From Pachypanchax playfairii (taxonomy: Eukaryota; Chordata; Actinopteri; Cyprinodontiformes; Aplocheilidae): 64,000 nucleotides of DNA. The notes under the pieces are model-generated. The model did not search any database. It had not been told where the DNA came from and saw only the letters and a list, made by a program, of their open reading frames with translations. The translations under genes were made by a program, and so were the position numbers. Position 1 is the first letter of the stretch. Every line of letters starts with the position of its first letter. This document shows, piece by piece, positions 38,901 through 50,000 of this stretch. The DNA is taken from contig SSNP01000084.1 of the NCBI GenBank assembly GCA_006937955.1, positions 316,546-380,545 on the forward strand, written 5' to 3'.

Positions 38901-39016
38901 GCTACGCCGAGAGGAGGAAAGAGAGGCACCACAGCCACGAACACCACCACAAACGCAGACACAGACGGGACTCGGATTACGAGAACGGACGGAGAAGTTC
39001 TAAAGACAGCTACTAG
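29905..39016 (+). CDS. phf3: phf3, PHD finger protein 3 (complete coding region)
   Basis: PHF3 is a nuclear protein that binds the Ser2-phosphorylated C-terminal tail of RNA polymerase II through its SPOC domain and competes with TFIIS. Coding exons: 29905-30139, 30553-30669, 32289-33549, 33674-33950, 34271-34322, 34950-35070, 35158-35314, 35411-35527, 35653-35775, 35845-35989, 36080-36266, 36356-36503, 36761-36850, 37128-37323, 37425-39016. They total 4818 bases, 1605 residues plus stop, all phases consistent. The N-terminus MDIVDTFNHLIPSDQLDES and LEDSLKNMLSDKDPM-like block are PHF3-specific and separate it from DIDO1. Domains: PHD about 525-580, TFIIS-like middle domain about 655-800, SPOC about 945-1095, Arg/His-rich tail to the end. 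Human PHF3 is longer (about 2039), mainly in the disordered parts. Neighbouring eys, as in human, supports the call. Confidence 0.95.
31148..31730. mobile_element. TTAA-flanked MITE, family A, copy 2 (583 bp)
   Basis: Sister copy of 14987-15557, same orientation, in the intron between phf3 coding exons 2 and 3. TTAA flanks lie at 31144-31147 and 31731-31734, with ends AGAGGCC and GACCTCT (one mismatch). A few small indels separate the copies, such as extra bases after CTCTTTCAG near 31262. No coding capacity. Confidence 0.8.
32289..33549 (+). CDS. phf3: phf3 large exon: disordered basic region and first half of the PHD finger
   Basis: This 1261-base exon starts inside the Gly codon of YGGPMSKHP and encodes a conserved LGGRINVKDIDGGLWLNPTV block. 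About 300 Lys/Ser/Pro-rich low-complexity residues follow, then the first zinc ligands of the PHD finger (NNCCGLCKKHHNN). The donor AT|GTAAGC splits the codon just before FMVGCGRCDDWFHG. Confidence 0.9.
33674..33950 (+). CDS. phf3: phf3 PHD-finger exon
   Basis: It encodes FMVGCGRCDDWFHGDCVGL and YVCLKCC, completing the Cys4-His-Cys3 zinc pattern of the PHD finger together with the previous exon. An acidic/Pro-rich linker follows. The junction residue is Met where human PHF3 has Arg (RFMVGC). Confidence 0.9.
34440..34690. repeat. Solo inverted-repeat remnant of the 19.3-kb Tc1-like family
   Basis: Within a phf3 intron, AAAACAAAATGTAATGATTT, CACAAACCCATATTCAATTT, CCAATAGAACATAAACA and GGCTCATTTTGAATTTGGTG match the end repeats of the Tc1-like family at 19300-20635. 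No transposase sequence is present. Confidence 0.55.
34950..35527 (+). CDS. phf3: phf3 TFIIS-like central domain exons
   Basis: Exons 34950-35070, 35158-35314 and 35411-35527 encode VEAIRRSVRDSLKEILTHR, the helical DLNISMERASEVAKKIERE segment, HKYKNKYRSLMFNLKDTKN and the GEISPGNLIRMSPEELASKE motif, the standard order of a TFIIS M domain. Human PHF3 has the same domain between PHD and SPOC. Confidence 0.92.
36356..37323 (+). CDS. phf3: phf3 SPOC-domain exons
   Basis: Exons 36356-36503, 36761-36850 and 37128-37323 encode LWRGFIHMHSVAKLVTKAFP, DLPDSIQVGGRISPQTVWDY, VRFSPETEEDEISYTLLYAY and FSSRRRFGVVSNNLRQVKDM. The fold ends in LLLGLIIRQRPK of the last exon. The basic residues of the SPOC surface that reads phosphorylated Pol II tail appear to be kept. 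Confidence 0.92.
37425..39016 (+). CDS. phf3: phf3 last exon: end of SPOC, disordered tail, His/Arg-rich C-terminus
   Basis: This 1592-base exon finishes SPOC, then encodes some 400 Pro/Ser/Glu-rich residues containing a short GVLVGWGGELPPLPDF motif. It ends in about 100 residues of His/Arg/Asp repeats (HHGRHGYHRDPHGKKSRHH region, then RERSRQHGHSDDRYAERRK). The TAG stop is at 39014-39016. GC content rises in the tail because of Arg and His codons. Confidence 0.92.
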
Positions 39017-39466
39017 GAACTATGTTGTTTTTTTTTAAAAGGCTTGTTACGGAGTATTTGGGACTCTTGAAGACTTTTATCTCATGGCTGGTACATACCA
39101 CTCGACTAAACCAGTGACATTTTTTACAGCTCAGTCTGTATCTTCTGTTTTTAAATGAAGTTCCATTTATGTTTGACAGTACAGCCAAAATCAGTAGAAT
39201 GAAAATCATTACAGTTTTTATTAAGAAAAAGGAAAAAAGACTTGATTGAAACATTTTCAACTTAATTACTTATAGTGTGTGTCGTTCACATGGAGCTGCT
39301 GCACCGGCAGCAACGATCAGTTTCAAGGTGACATGCAACAGAACGGACCATGTTATGAATGTTTTTATCTAATGTTTAACTAAATATTTAAATATTAACA
39401 GATCTAAAATGGCAGCATCCTTTTTTTTTTCCTTTCATTTTCTTTCAACTTTTAAATATTTTATAA

Positions 39467-39490
39467 ACATACTTTCAATTGAAAGTATGT
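39467..39490. repeat. Perfect 24-bp palindrome in the phf3 3' UTR
   Basis: ACATACTTTCAA at 39467-39478 is followed directly by its reverse complement TTGAAAGTATGT at 39479-39490, with no spacer. It lies about 75 bases before the phf3 poly(A) signal. Confidence 0.85.
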
Positions 39491-39564
39491 ACATTTTGGC
39501 TTGTAATATATATATGTTAGAGATAAAGTGTGCCTTTGCACTGTGTGTTTATTGTACAGTTCGT

Positions 39565-39587
39565 AATAAAACTAATTTTTTTTTATT
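39565..39587. terminator. Back-to-back poly(A) signals of phf3 (+) and eys (-)
   Basis: AATAAA on the plus strand at 39565-39570 lies 549 bases past the phf3 stop. AATAAA on the minus strand (TTTATT at 39582-39587) lies 264 bases past the eys stop and is the first canonical signal there. The two transcripts therefore probably overlap at their 3' ends. A second plus-strand AATAAA at 39781-39786 would extend phf3 almost to the eys stop codon. Confidence 0.6.
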
Positions 39588-39850
39588 GTTGATTATAAAA
39601 CAAAGAAGGTGTTGTCTCTTCCCTGACTGTAGCGTCCATCTTGTTTCTACGGGTCAAGAGTTCTCAGGAAGTGACAAATCTAAAACATTCTCCACATTTT
39701 TTAAATTACTACAAAACATTATTATACTAGCTAACAAGTCCTGACTCCCTTTCAGCAGGTCAGCTGACATTTCACACTAAAATAAAGTTTAAAATTGTAC
39801 AACTAACAGAAAATTTTCAGCTTTTTTTATGTTTGTAATCAATTTCACCA

Positions 39851-41043
39851 CTATTCAATTCCAGGATGAATATTAAATCCCTCACTGTTTTTAAGAAACA
39901 GTGCCGGCTTCACATCTCCAAACAAAGAAACATTTCTGACACTTCCCTCAAAGCCTTTAGAAAAAATCCCAGATGTGACGATTGACACATTTCTGTATAA
40001 TTCAAATCCTCCAAAGTAAACCCGACCATCGTAGTTTAAAGCTACGTATCTCTGAAATGGGTCCAAATCTTTCGACAGGATTTTCTTACTGTTCAGGAAC
40101 ACCTGAATGATTGTGCTGTTGAGATTTAAGGACAAGTTGTGCCATGTGTTGCAGCAGAGCGTGAGATCTTTGACAGTTACGGGATTAGAAAGTCTTTCTC
40201 CGAGATTCACGGCGATCTTCAGGTGGTCTCTTTCAACCCCGACGGCAAGGTAGTCGTCGTCTTCGTGGTCAGCCTTTCCCAACCACGCAATCAAACCGTC
40301 TCTGGAGCTTGTGCGGAAACTAAAAGAGACTTGTGTGTATTTTAAGTTTCTTGTATTAAATCTGGGGTCTGTGTATTTAATATAGGAATTTCCAACAAAC
40401 CTGAAAGTGTCTGTAGATGCTTCTGTCTCACAATATGTCCCCGTCCATCCTAAGGGACACATGCAGCTGTAGGAGGTGACGGTAGATGGAGCACATATGG
40501 AACCATGCCTGCAGATGTTGTTTACACAGCTGACTGACTGATTACACACAGAGCCAGTCCATAACGGTGGACATATGCAGATGAATGAGTCGACCCCTGT
40601 AGTTCTGCACTGACCTCCGTTTTGACACACCTTATACCCGCAGGGCGTCCCATCCCAGTCCCCGACGTTTGCTCCATCTACAGCTCCTCTCTCTGTCAGA
40701 TCAAGTTCTTGACCATTAATTCTAAGTTCTCTCAGGCCACCGGTGAAGCTCATTGGTTCCTTTTCGGTTGCATCAGGAGAGACGAAGCTCAGAGTGGAAA
40801 CGCCTCCAACAAAGATGTTAGTGGAAACATCAAGAGTTGTCATTCCTTCAGTCACGTTCTCTCTGACCATCTCATTATCCAGACTAAGGAAGCCTTGATG
40901 GCCAATTCGTCCTGCCTTCAAGATGTGCCAGGTCCTGCCGCGCAAGTCCACTTTCTTTACTGACTGGAGGATGTGGGTTCCATCTCCTAGACTAAATTTT
41001 AGTTGGACAAATCCAGCGTTCAAAGAGAGACAGAAGAAATCTC
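39851..41043 (-). CDS. eys: eys last coding exon (LamG end, two EGFs, final LamG)
   Basis: The exon begins after TTTTTTCAG at 41044 and encodes GDFFCLSLNAGFVQLKFSLG, completing the previous LamG. Two six-cysteine EGFs follow (CGYKVCQNGGQC..., CVNNICRHGSIC...), then the terminal LamG starting FRFVGNSYIKYTDPRFNTRN and ending GFNIHPGIE. Close match to the human C-terminus (NSYIKYIDPNY, NYDG.CYLGGFE). Confidence 0.94.
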
Positions 41044-44000
41044 CTGAAAAAAGAAAAAAAAATCAACATTTTCATTCACAACATTGTGAAATGGATTTGA
41101 AGTAGATAGAAGTGAAATAAACAGGATTTAATTCTAAGTCTGACGTAATCGGAGCAACAACTGGACTCAATAACTCGTCAAATTCAAACTAAACTGTCTA
41201 AAGTTCTATTTAAAATCTCCTGCACTTTGGTACATAGATAAACAATTAAATTAAAACTAATTACATCATGAGACAAAAAAATAAAATGTCTAAAAACAGC
41301 TGCACTTAAACTAGTTTTTTTATTTATCTTACTTATTTTAATAAATATGATCTGTATTTACATTGTTATTCATTATCATTATTTTCCAGTATTTTCCCAA
41401 TTGGTTATGTTTCATTACTTAAATCAAGCATTCTACTTATTGACTAGCAGCATAAACAAGCTAAAAACTGATAATTATTATGACTTCCATATTCAAAATA
41501 TTAGCAAATACATTTCATTAAAGAAGTATTTTAAAAATAGCCTATATTGGTCATGTGATCTCATGTGAATCATACAGGATTAGAGTTCTACTATGTTTTT
41601 CTTTCATATGGAAGTAGTTCATCAGAAAATGTGCTCTGAAACAGCATTTAATCACAGTCTATATAACAGACTGTTTATCAAAACAGAGCTGACCCTGTGA
41701 CTACATGTCCTCACCAGCCCTGGCACTGAGATGTTGTGCAGAGTAGAGGAGGATGCCATCTGGTGACAGAGGCTGGAACTGCAGCTCCACAACAGTCCTG
41801 TGTCTGATCCTGATCGGTGGGAAGGACATCCACGAGGACTGGTTAGTGCTGAAGAAAGGATCACTGATGGTGACAGCTGAGCAGAAAAGACAGTGTAGCA
41901 AATAAATAATTAATGACTAATTTTTAAAAAAATAATGAACGGACAGAGATGTTAGTGATGACAGGTTCAGTGGTGCGACCTCTCTGGCAGTGGAGTCCAG
42001 CAGTCCCCAGGGGGCACTGGCAGGTATAAGTGTTCGGCAGAGGGATGCAGGTGGAGCCGTGGGCACACAGAGGAGGGGGGCTGTGCTCGGCGTCACACAC
42101 AGACACGGTCTCAGAACAGAGCGCCCCTTTCCATCCATGAGGGCACTGACAGCTGGAGAACAATCAAACTCACTGACAAGCCTGTAGATGTTCTTGATCT
42201 TTAGCTACACTGTGCAACAGGATATTATCTTGTCTTATTCACTGAATAATCATTGTAAATATTGAGAATAGTAAAAAAAAAAAAAAAAAAAAACTCACTA
42301 TACAGACGAGCCCGAATCCACACATGTTCCTCCGTTCCTGCAGTGAACCTGATTACAGGGGGTGACTCCACACTGACCCACACTTCGCCCGTAGGCTGGA
42401 TGAACCGCAGGCTGCCCCAGAGCCTGAAACTTTCTGTCTCTTCTAGTCCGAAACTGCACATCAAAAATGCAGCCTTTGAAACAAAAAAATAATGTTAAAG
42501 ATACATTTTATTATTTACTGATGAAAAAAAAAAGTTTATAGAGAGACTTTGAGATAAAAAAAAAAAAATCTAGATTGTCTACCAGTTTCACCACTTCTGC
42601 ACTGCCTGGAAATAATGTTTGTTATTACAGTTTAAAATGCAAAGTCAATAAACAGAAGAAAAACTCAAAGATTCGCAGTTTGAGTTCATCAATTCTTTTA
42701 CAGTTTTTTTTTTAGGAACTTGTTCAGAACACCTTGAAGATCTTCTGTGGACGTTTCTGACAAATCATTTTCTTTAGATGATCCCAGACGCACCTAATGA
42801 TATAGAGATCCTGTGCAGGTCATACCATCACGTCAAGGACTCCTTCTTCTTCATGCTGAGAAGAGTTTTTAATGACATTAGCTGGTTGTCAGCCTTCAGT
42901 ACAATGACTTTGAGGACAATCATCAATAACCTGAACCCTCCCTGACAATACTGCGTGATGGATGAGTATCTGCTTGTTTTACTCCTTCAGTTCTGATTAA
43001 ATCTCCAGCATCTTTTAGAGAACTTCAGAACCGAACTTTAAGGGAACCTCCATCATGTTTTATTGGATTTTGCAGACACTCATTATTAAGACTGTTCTCC
43101 ATCCTTTCAGTTCTGCTACAGAAAAAAACTTATATATATTTTTTCTTATGAGTCCAGAGAACATCCTGTCATTTCTCTGCATTTCAGTTCTTCTGGTTTC
43201 ATTTCTTCACTGGAAGTTTTGGTATTTTTTCCATCTCGACTTCTTGCCAGACTTCCTGCAGGTAGTAGACGGGCATTCCTGGGTCCCACAGGTCTCTACT
43301 CACTCTGAGCCGATGGCACAGTTGGAAATCTTCTGATTTCCACAGGCAGTAAAGTCCAGTGTGTCTTTCATTTGCCGCAAAGTTTACTGGACTGCACTGT
43401 GTTTGCTTGTTTCTTTGAGCTTCTTTAAAAGAGCTCGGACAGCAAATGTTGAAACCCCAGTCTGCTTTGAAATCCTTGCCCAGGACAGACCTGCTGATGT
43501 GGTTCAACCCACTGTTTGACTTTCAACAGACTTCCACAAGTCTGACTGGTCCTCACACAGTTTCAAGCCTCCTGAACAGCTGCTTCTGTTTCAGTAAATG
43601 ACTGTGTTTCAATTTGCATATGGAAATGCTGATCATTAGCACCTATTTGGTATAATTGCTTAATCATACGTCTGATTATGAGCCAACAAAAATTCAAGAT
43701 TTATTGCAAATGTGGTCCACCTTAAAGAACGGATGCAGCTCTGACGGCGAAGGGAGGTCACATGACATTCGATTCAAATTCCCTTTCTTTGTCAACTGAT
43801 TTACACTTTTTCATTTGCTGCTTGTTTGAGTGTGTCCACACCTACCCAAAACTTCTACACAGTACTGTAAATCTTTTTTTAATTTGATGAATTTAAGTCT
43901 CCGCAGCTTTGATTTGAATTCTTCAGTTTCTAAATCCTCCTCCCCCCAATCCCTCAACCCCCATCTGTTATTTAGAATCTCCAACATCACATTTGCCTTC

Positions 44001-47000
44001 TTTTTTTTTAATAATAAAAATAATGTATTTCATTCAATTAAAAACAACAACAAAAAAAAACAATTATATACAATACATTTTGCAATCCATTAAATGAAAA
44101 GGGGCAGAAGGAAGAAAATCTTATATATAATCTGCCCCACTCACATGTAATTAAATCAAATAAAAATGTTTGATACAATAAATTTGACTTAAAAAAAAAC
44201 AACACACAGTTACTTAACACCAGCATATCACTGAATAATACGAAAAAAAAAAGAAAACAAAAATAGAAAGCTTCACTTTTTTTTTAATCATCTATAATTC
44301 ATTGTAATTGAAAACTTAGAGCAAAAACCAAAATTAAATCAACAACTTTCTTTATATCTTGCTATCATATCATCTTTTACCAGTTTTTTAAAAACAATGA
44401 TTGTTTTTGCTTCTTTTGTTTCAGTCTCCAGTTTGTTCCATAAACTCACTCCAAATACAGAAACACATCTCTTTAACACGTTAGTCTTAAATTTTGGTTT
44501 TATAAATATTTTGCATCCTTTTAAATTATAATGACTTTCTCTTTTCTCAAATCTGTTTTGAATGTTTCTTGGCAAGGACTTCTTATGAGCTTGGTACATT
44601 AGTTTTAAAATACCATAGTCAACTAAGTCACTAAATTTTCATATTTCTAACTCTGCAAATAATGGATTAGAAGGGTCTTTATACTTTATACTGACTATAA
44701 GTCAGATGTGGAAGAATCAAGGAATTATATAATAGATATAGAGCGTTTTTATTCAATGAGTATTTTACTCTGTGGAGTATTGCAATTGCTTTTGTTATTT
44801 TTATCTTTATGCTATTAATATTTCCAGGAAATGTTTTCATCTATAACAACGCCCAAAAACTTAACTTCCCTAACTCTGGCAATGTAGTTAACATCTAAAG
44901 CAGGGGTGTCAAACTCCAGGCCTCGAGGGCCACTATCCTGCATGTTTTAGATGTTTCCCTGTTTCAACACACCTGATTCAAATCCTCTGCATTTCAACAA
45001 GTCCTGCAGAAGCCTGTTAACGACTTGTTCATTTGAATCAGGTGTGTTGAAGCAGGGAAACATCTAAAACATGCAGGATAGTGGCCCTCGAGGCCTGGAG
45101 TTTGACACCCCTGATCTAAAGCAATAGAAATGTCTGTATTTACACCTCTGTTACCAAATACCATAAAATAGGTTTTGTCGAGATTTAGGGATAATTTATT
45201 TACATTAAACCAGTTTTTCAATTTCACTAGCTCTATTTGAGCCACTTCTACCATGTGATCTACAGTATATCATCACTTGCATAGAAAAGAGTTGTATCGT
45301 CTGCAAATAAAATACATTTCAGCAGTTTAGATACCTTAATAATGTCATTAATGTACAAAATAAACAACTTAGGTCCTAGAACTGACCCTTGTGGTACCCC
45401 ACAAGTGATCTTGTCTGATTTTACATTATTTATCTGAACATATTGTTCCCTGTTATTTAAGTAACTTTTAATCCAACAAAGAACTGTTCCTCTAATTCCA
45501 TACTTGCTTAGCTTTTTCAGGAGAATGCTATGCTCTATGGTAGCAAATGTTTTTTTTTAGGTCAATAAAAATGCTAATTGTATATTTTTTCTTCTCTGTA
45601 TTAGTGGATATTTCATCCATTAACTCCATTAATGCCATTGTTGTTGAGTGGTTCGCTCTGAAACCATATTGACTACTGTTAAGAGTGTTTCCTCTTTCAA
45701 GGAATTTATCCAGCCTAGCGACAAATATTTTTTCCAGAATCTTTGAAAATTGTGACAACAAAGAAACTGGTCGTTAATTGGAGAATATGTTTGTCTCCAC
45801 TTCTAAAAAGTGGGATTACTTTGGCTCTTTTCATTTGTTCTGGAAAGGTTCCTGTTGAAAACAATAAGTTACATATGTAGGTAAAAGGTTCGATGACGTA
45901 GTCTATTATATCCTTTCCTAGTGTCATATCCATATCACAATCAATGGATCTCTTGCCTACACATTTTTTAACAGTACCTGTTATTTCATTTTTTTCCACC
46001 TTATCCAAAAATATACTATTTGTATTATAAATTATATTTTCACCTACATTATTATCACTTAACTGGAATTTTCTTTGCCAGACTTGTACCTACGTCCGCA
46101 AAATAAGTATTAAATTCATTTACTATATGTTTTGTGTCACATATGTCTAAGTTTTCTTTAAATTAATCTGGAAATGTTGGTGATCCACTACTCTTTTTGA
46201 CAACACTATTTATTATCCCCCATGTAGCTTTCACACAGCTTTCTGCAATCATAATTCAATTTTAGCAAGACAATATTTGCTTTGGCCTGCACCTCCAGTG
46301 CCCAGGGCCTTCTATAAATATAAGGCCCCGAACACAACCCTCACAGTCATCTGCACATGCTGACTCTCTTCCCTCAGCTGCATTAGTCATTGGCATAAAC
46401 AGGATGCAGGGGGAAATGTCATGCTTATTCATGAATATTCATGACATGATGCCGTCTACTTGGCAGACTCAAGTGATGGTTGTGCTGCAAACACAGACCG
46501 TCGAAAAAGCAAAGCAGATTCATGAGGAAGATTAAAAAAAATGGTGTGCTTTGACTTTGCTGTGAACACATGGCGTCGTGTAGGAGACGCTCATGCAGAC
46601 ATCATACCTGCTGTAGGAAAACAGATATCGGCAAATTATTTCCAAATGTTTTACAACACATTATCGAAGAAATGCGTTCAATTCGCTAAAAACAATTACC
46701 GTCTAGATGTTTTAGCAAAGCAGAGGGCTTTTCTTCAACAAGCTTGACAAACTTCCATCCTTTTTGGTTATTAGATCAACAGCTTAAAGTGAGTGAGTTA
46801 TTTTCTCTCTCTCTCTCGTTGCAGTTTTTCTCTTCCATCTTTCCACAGGGGAGTGTGGATCTGTTGATAACTGGAACTGAAGTGCATTATCAGTGTGTTC
46901 CCTGCCAGCCATCATGATTAGGGCTTGAGGAAGGTCACACAGATCTGATTAGACACTCATGAGTTCTCATTACATTCCTAGTAGAAAGGTTATGCTTCCA

Positions 47001-50000
47001 CCCGTGTGGCCCCGCTCAGGTAGCGCCCACCCATAGTGATTTTGATACAGCGGGAACAAACCCGTGTTTTAGCGTATCTGATGTGATTTTTCAAGTTTTA
47101 TTTGGTGAACAGAAAAATGAAATTTTAGGACAATAATGACACAAACACACAAATAACCCCAGACCTTATAAATAAATAAGCTGAAATTGAAATGGATCTG
47201 TCATTACATTTCACAACAACAGGCGTCTTTACCGCGTGGTGCAGAGACTGCTGAATATGGTTAGGATGATATTCATATAGCTGTTGTCATCATTACAGTT
47301 ACAGCAGTTTTGCTGCAGAGATCTACACATTAGCAAGCACAATGAATCCTCTCCAAAATCCATTCTTACGTAGGGTGACCCAGGAGAATGCACAAATGAT
47401 GCTGATGTTGACAAAGATGATTTGGATAGCGCTCTTGTTCAAGTGACTTATCAGCAGCAGAATGAATTTACACACAACAAGCTGAATGAAGAGTGAAGCA
47501 ATTACAGAGTGCAGATACAATCAACCTCAAAGCCCTGTCCTGGCCTGTAACTCCCTTTTCATTACAGACCTTCCCCTCTGCTTGCAAAAAGACAGAGATC
47601 CTGGGAGAAACTCCAAAAGCCCTGTACTCTCTCTGCAGATGGCAGATTTGGGCTGTAATAAAGCCGTGGCAGTCTTACCTTGAAAGCTTTGACGGAATCT
47701 GGAGCCAAGTGGCAGCAGTTCAGGGGTGAACTCATTATATCCACCTAAAAAGAGCTGGTTGAAAACATTGAGGCCCACCAAAGGTCCAGGAGAAAATCCT
47801 GTTCGGTTACGGTGCCCGTCAACCTGAGGGAGACATAATGAAACATCAATATTCAAGCTGGGTTACATGTATCACTGTGGGAGGATGATTTGATAATCTG
47901 GAAAAGCCTACAAATGGGATAATTTGGGATTTATCTGAATTCTTCAATCTGTGTCCATTTAATAGTCACATTAGCTGATAAATTCCCACATTTTTTACCT
48001 CTAATTAAATGCTTTAAGATCACTTAAAATTTCTCAGCCTGCGGGTTTTTCAACATAATCAGATGATGTAATCATCCCGTTTTACTTGACAACAAGATCA
48101 AACTGATTAGTTGGTAAAACAAACCAAATATGCACCAAAAAGCTCGTTCCTCTTGCTACGTGTCACCAAGAAAAAAAAGAGTTAGTTGAGTTTATTTCAC
48201 AGTTTGTTTCATTTGAATGTTTTTAAGACCTCAAAGAGAAACAATCATGTAATATGTGTAAAACAAATGCATGATCAGAAGGTTAAATTTCTCCCTGTTG
48301 CTTCGTTTGTTTACTTTCTTGCATTAGCTAATTTGTGATCTAGAAATCCCACTAAGACGGAGCTTATTGAGGAGGATGACAGGAAGTAGGTTAGTCCTGC
48401 TAAAGTTTAGAGTAAACTCAATCTGAGCAGCTTTTCAGCAGGTTTGCTCAACAGCTCTAAAACAGTGTTGTGACCAGACTTTTTTAATAATGGGGGTTGC
48501 AAATTAACCTGGACGGAGAAAAAAAATACAGGAAGGAAAATAAAATTTACACATGAATGTATTTTTATTGGTAGTTAATGTTGTTGTAACTGTCTTTACA
48601 ATATTCTCCAGGTGTTTGTCAGGATGAGATAAATAAATACAAATCCTCCTCTCACCTTCAGCCAACCTGCTTTCTTTGACCTTCCAAAGGTGACGGAGTG
48701 GATGCTGACGTGGAAGTTGAGTCGATCGCTGACGATGGTCGCCACTCCTGATCCCAAGTTGAATCTGTGTACGACTCGTTCGCTTCGTAGTCCCAAAACA
48801 AAAAAATCATCACCATCACTCCCTGAAAGAAAAAAAAAAATTACCCTCCCATTACAAAAAAACAACATTTTATGCTAAACACTTCAGAAAAAAAAAACAT
48901 TTTGGATTTATTCATATATTATTGCTCTGATCTTATTTTATGTACTTTTTTAACAGTTATTGAAGGAACTGCTCATATTTCATCCTTTCTTCTGTTGCAC
49001 CTTTTTTCCCCCAGCCTTACAGTTGCAGCTCTCGCTCCTGACAAGTGTTTCATTATCCACATTGCTCTTGTTTTGTTTTGCCTCCACCTAGATGAACTGC
49101 GCTCTCCAGAGAAAACAACTGCGGAGAGATCTATGAGATCCTTTTCTCCTTCTTTAGATGAAATATGCTGCTGACAGCGATGCAGCAGTCACCTACTACT
49201 TAATCTGACCCTGCTGAAAAGACACACTAATTTAACGCGATAGCTGCTGACAGAATGGCAGCGTGCGCCCACACCTCAAAGTCTGTCCGACTTGACAACT
49301 ATGTGAGCAAAATGCGCTGCGAGAGTCAAGAACAATAAAATATCAGCTGGAAATCAAATAATTGCCGTGCTGTGAGGCAAAACGTGTTATTAATGTCTTA
49401 AAATCTAACAAAAAAGTTAATCCTCAGGGAATCCTTTTGATTAGAGGAGAGTAGAAATCCATGATAGCACATTACCAGACACAGCAGGACATTTAAATGG
49501 TGCTTTTAAAATCCTCAATTAATTTGGACGAGTAAAACTCTAGTAAAGAGACAGAGTTGTTCTTTTTTTGTCTCCGCTGGACAGTGAGAATGATTTTTAA
49601 ACTGCTCGCCGTCTGTCAGGATAGAGCTCACCTTGTCCTTTATGTCCAGCAAACAGGATCAGGTTGTCTCTGACAGCAGATGAATTATTTGCAAGCGTGA
49701 ACTTCAGTTTGAACTCGTAGAAGAAACTCAGACTCGGGAAGGTGGAGTAAGCCACAAAGGACGTGTACCCAAACTCATCACTTCCTCCAAATCTGGCACG
49801 AGTTATATTGATGTCTGCAAAAAAAAAGATCGAGACCAAAAAAAAAAAGGAAAAATGCATTAACACCAGCTGCTGCAGGGTCTTCTGTGTTTTGTGATAA
49901 TCTTGTCTAAACTAAAGGAGGTCTTATGTATTAGTTCTATCTAAACTTACCAAAAGATGGCACTGGTGCCACATATCAAAGTCCTTGCCTTTAAGAAATG

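Noticed and set aside
46541..46747. Plus-strand frame of 68 codons in an eys intron
   Set aside because: No recognisable domain, no splice signals, no conserved features; consistent with chance.
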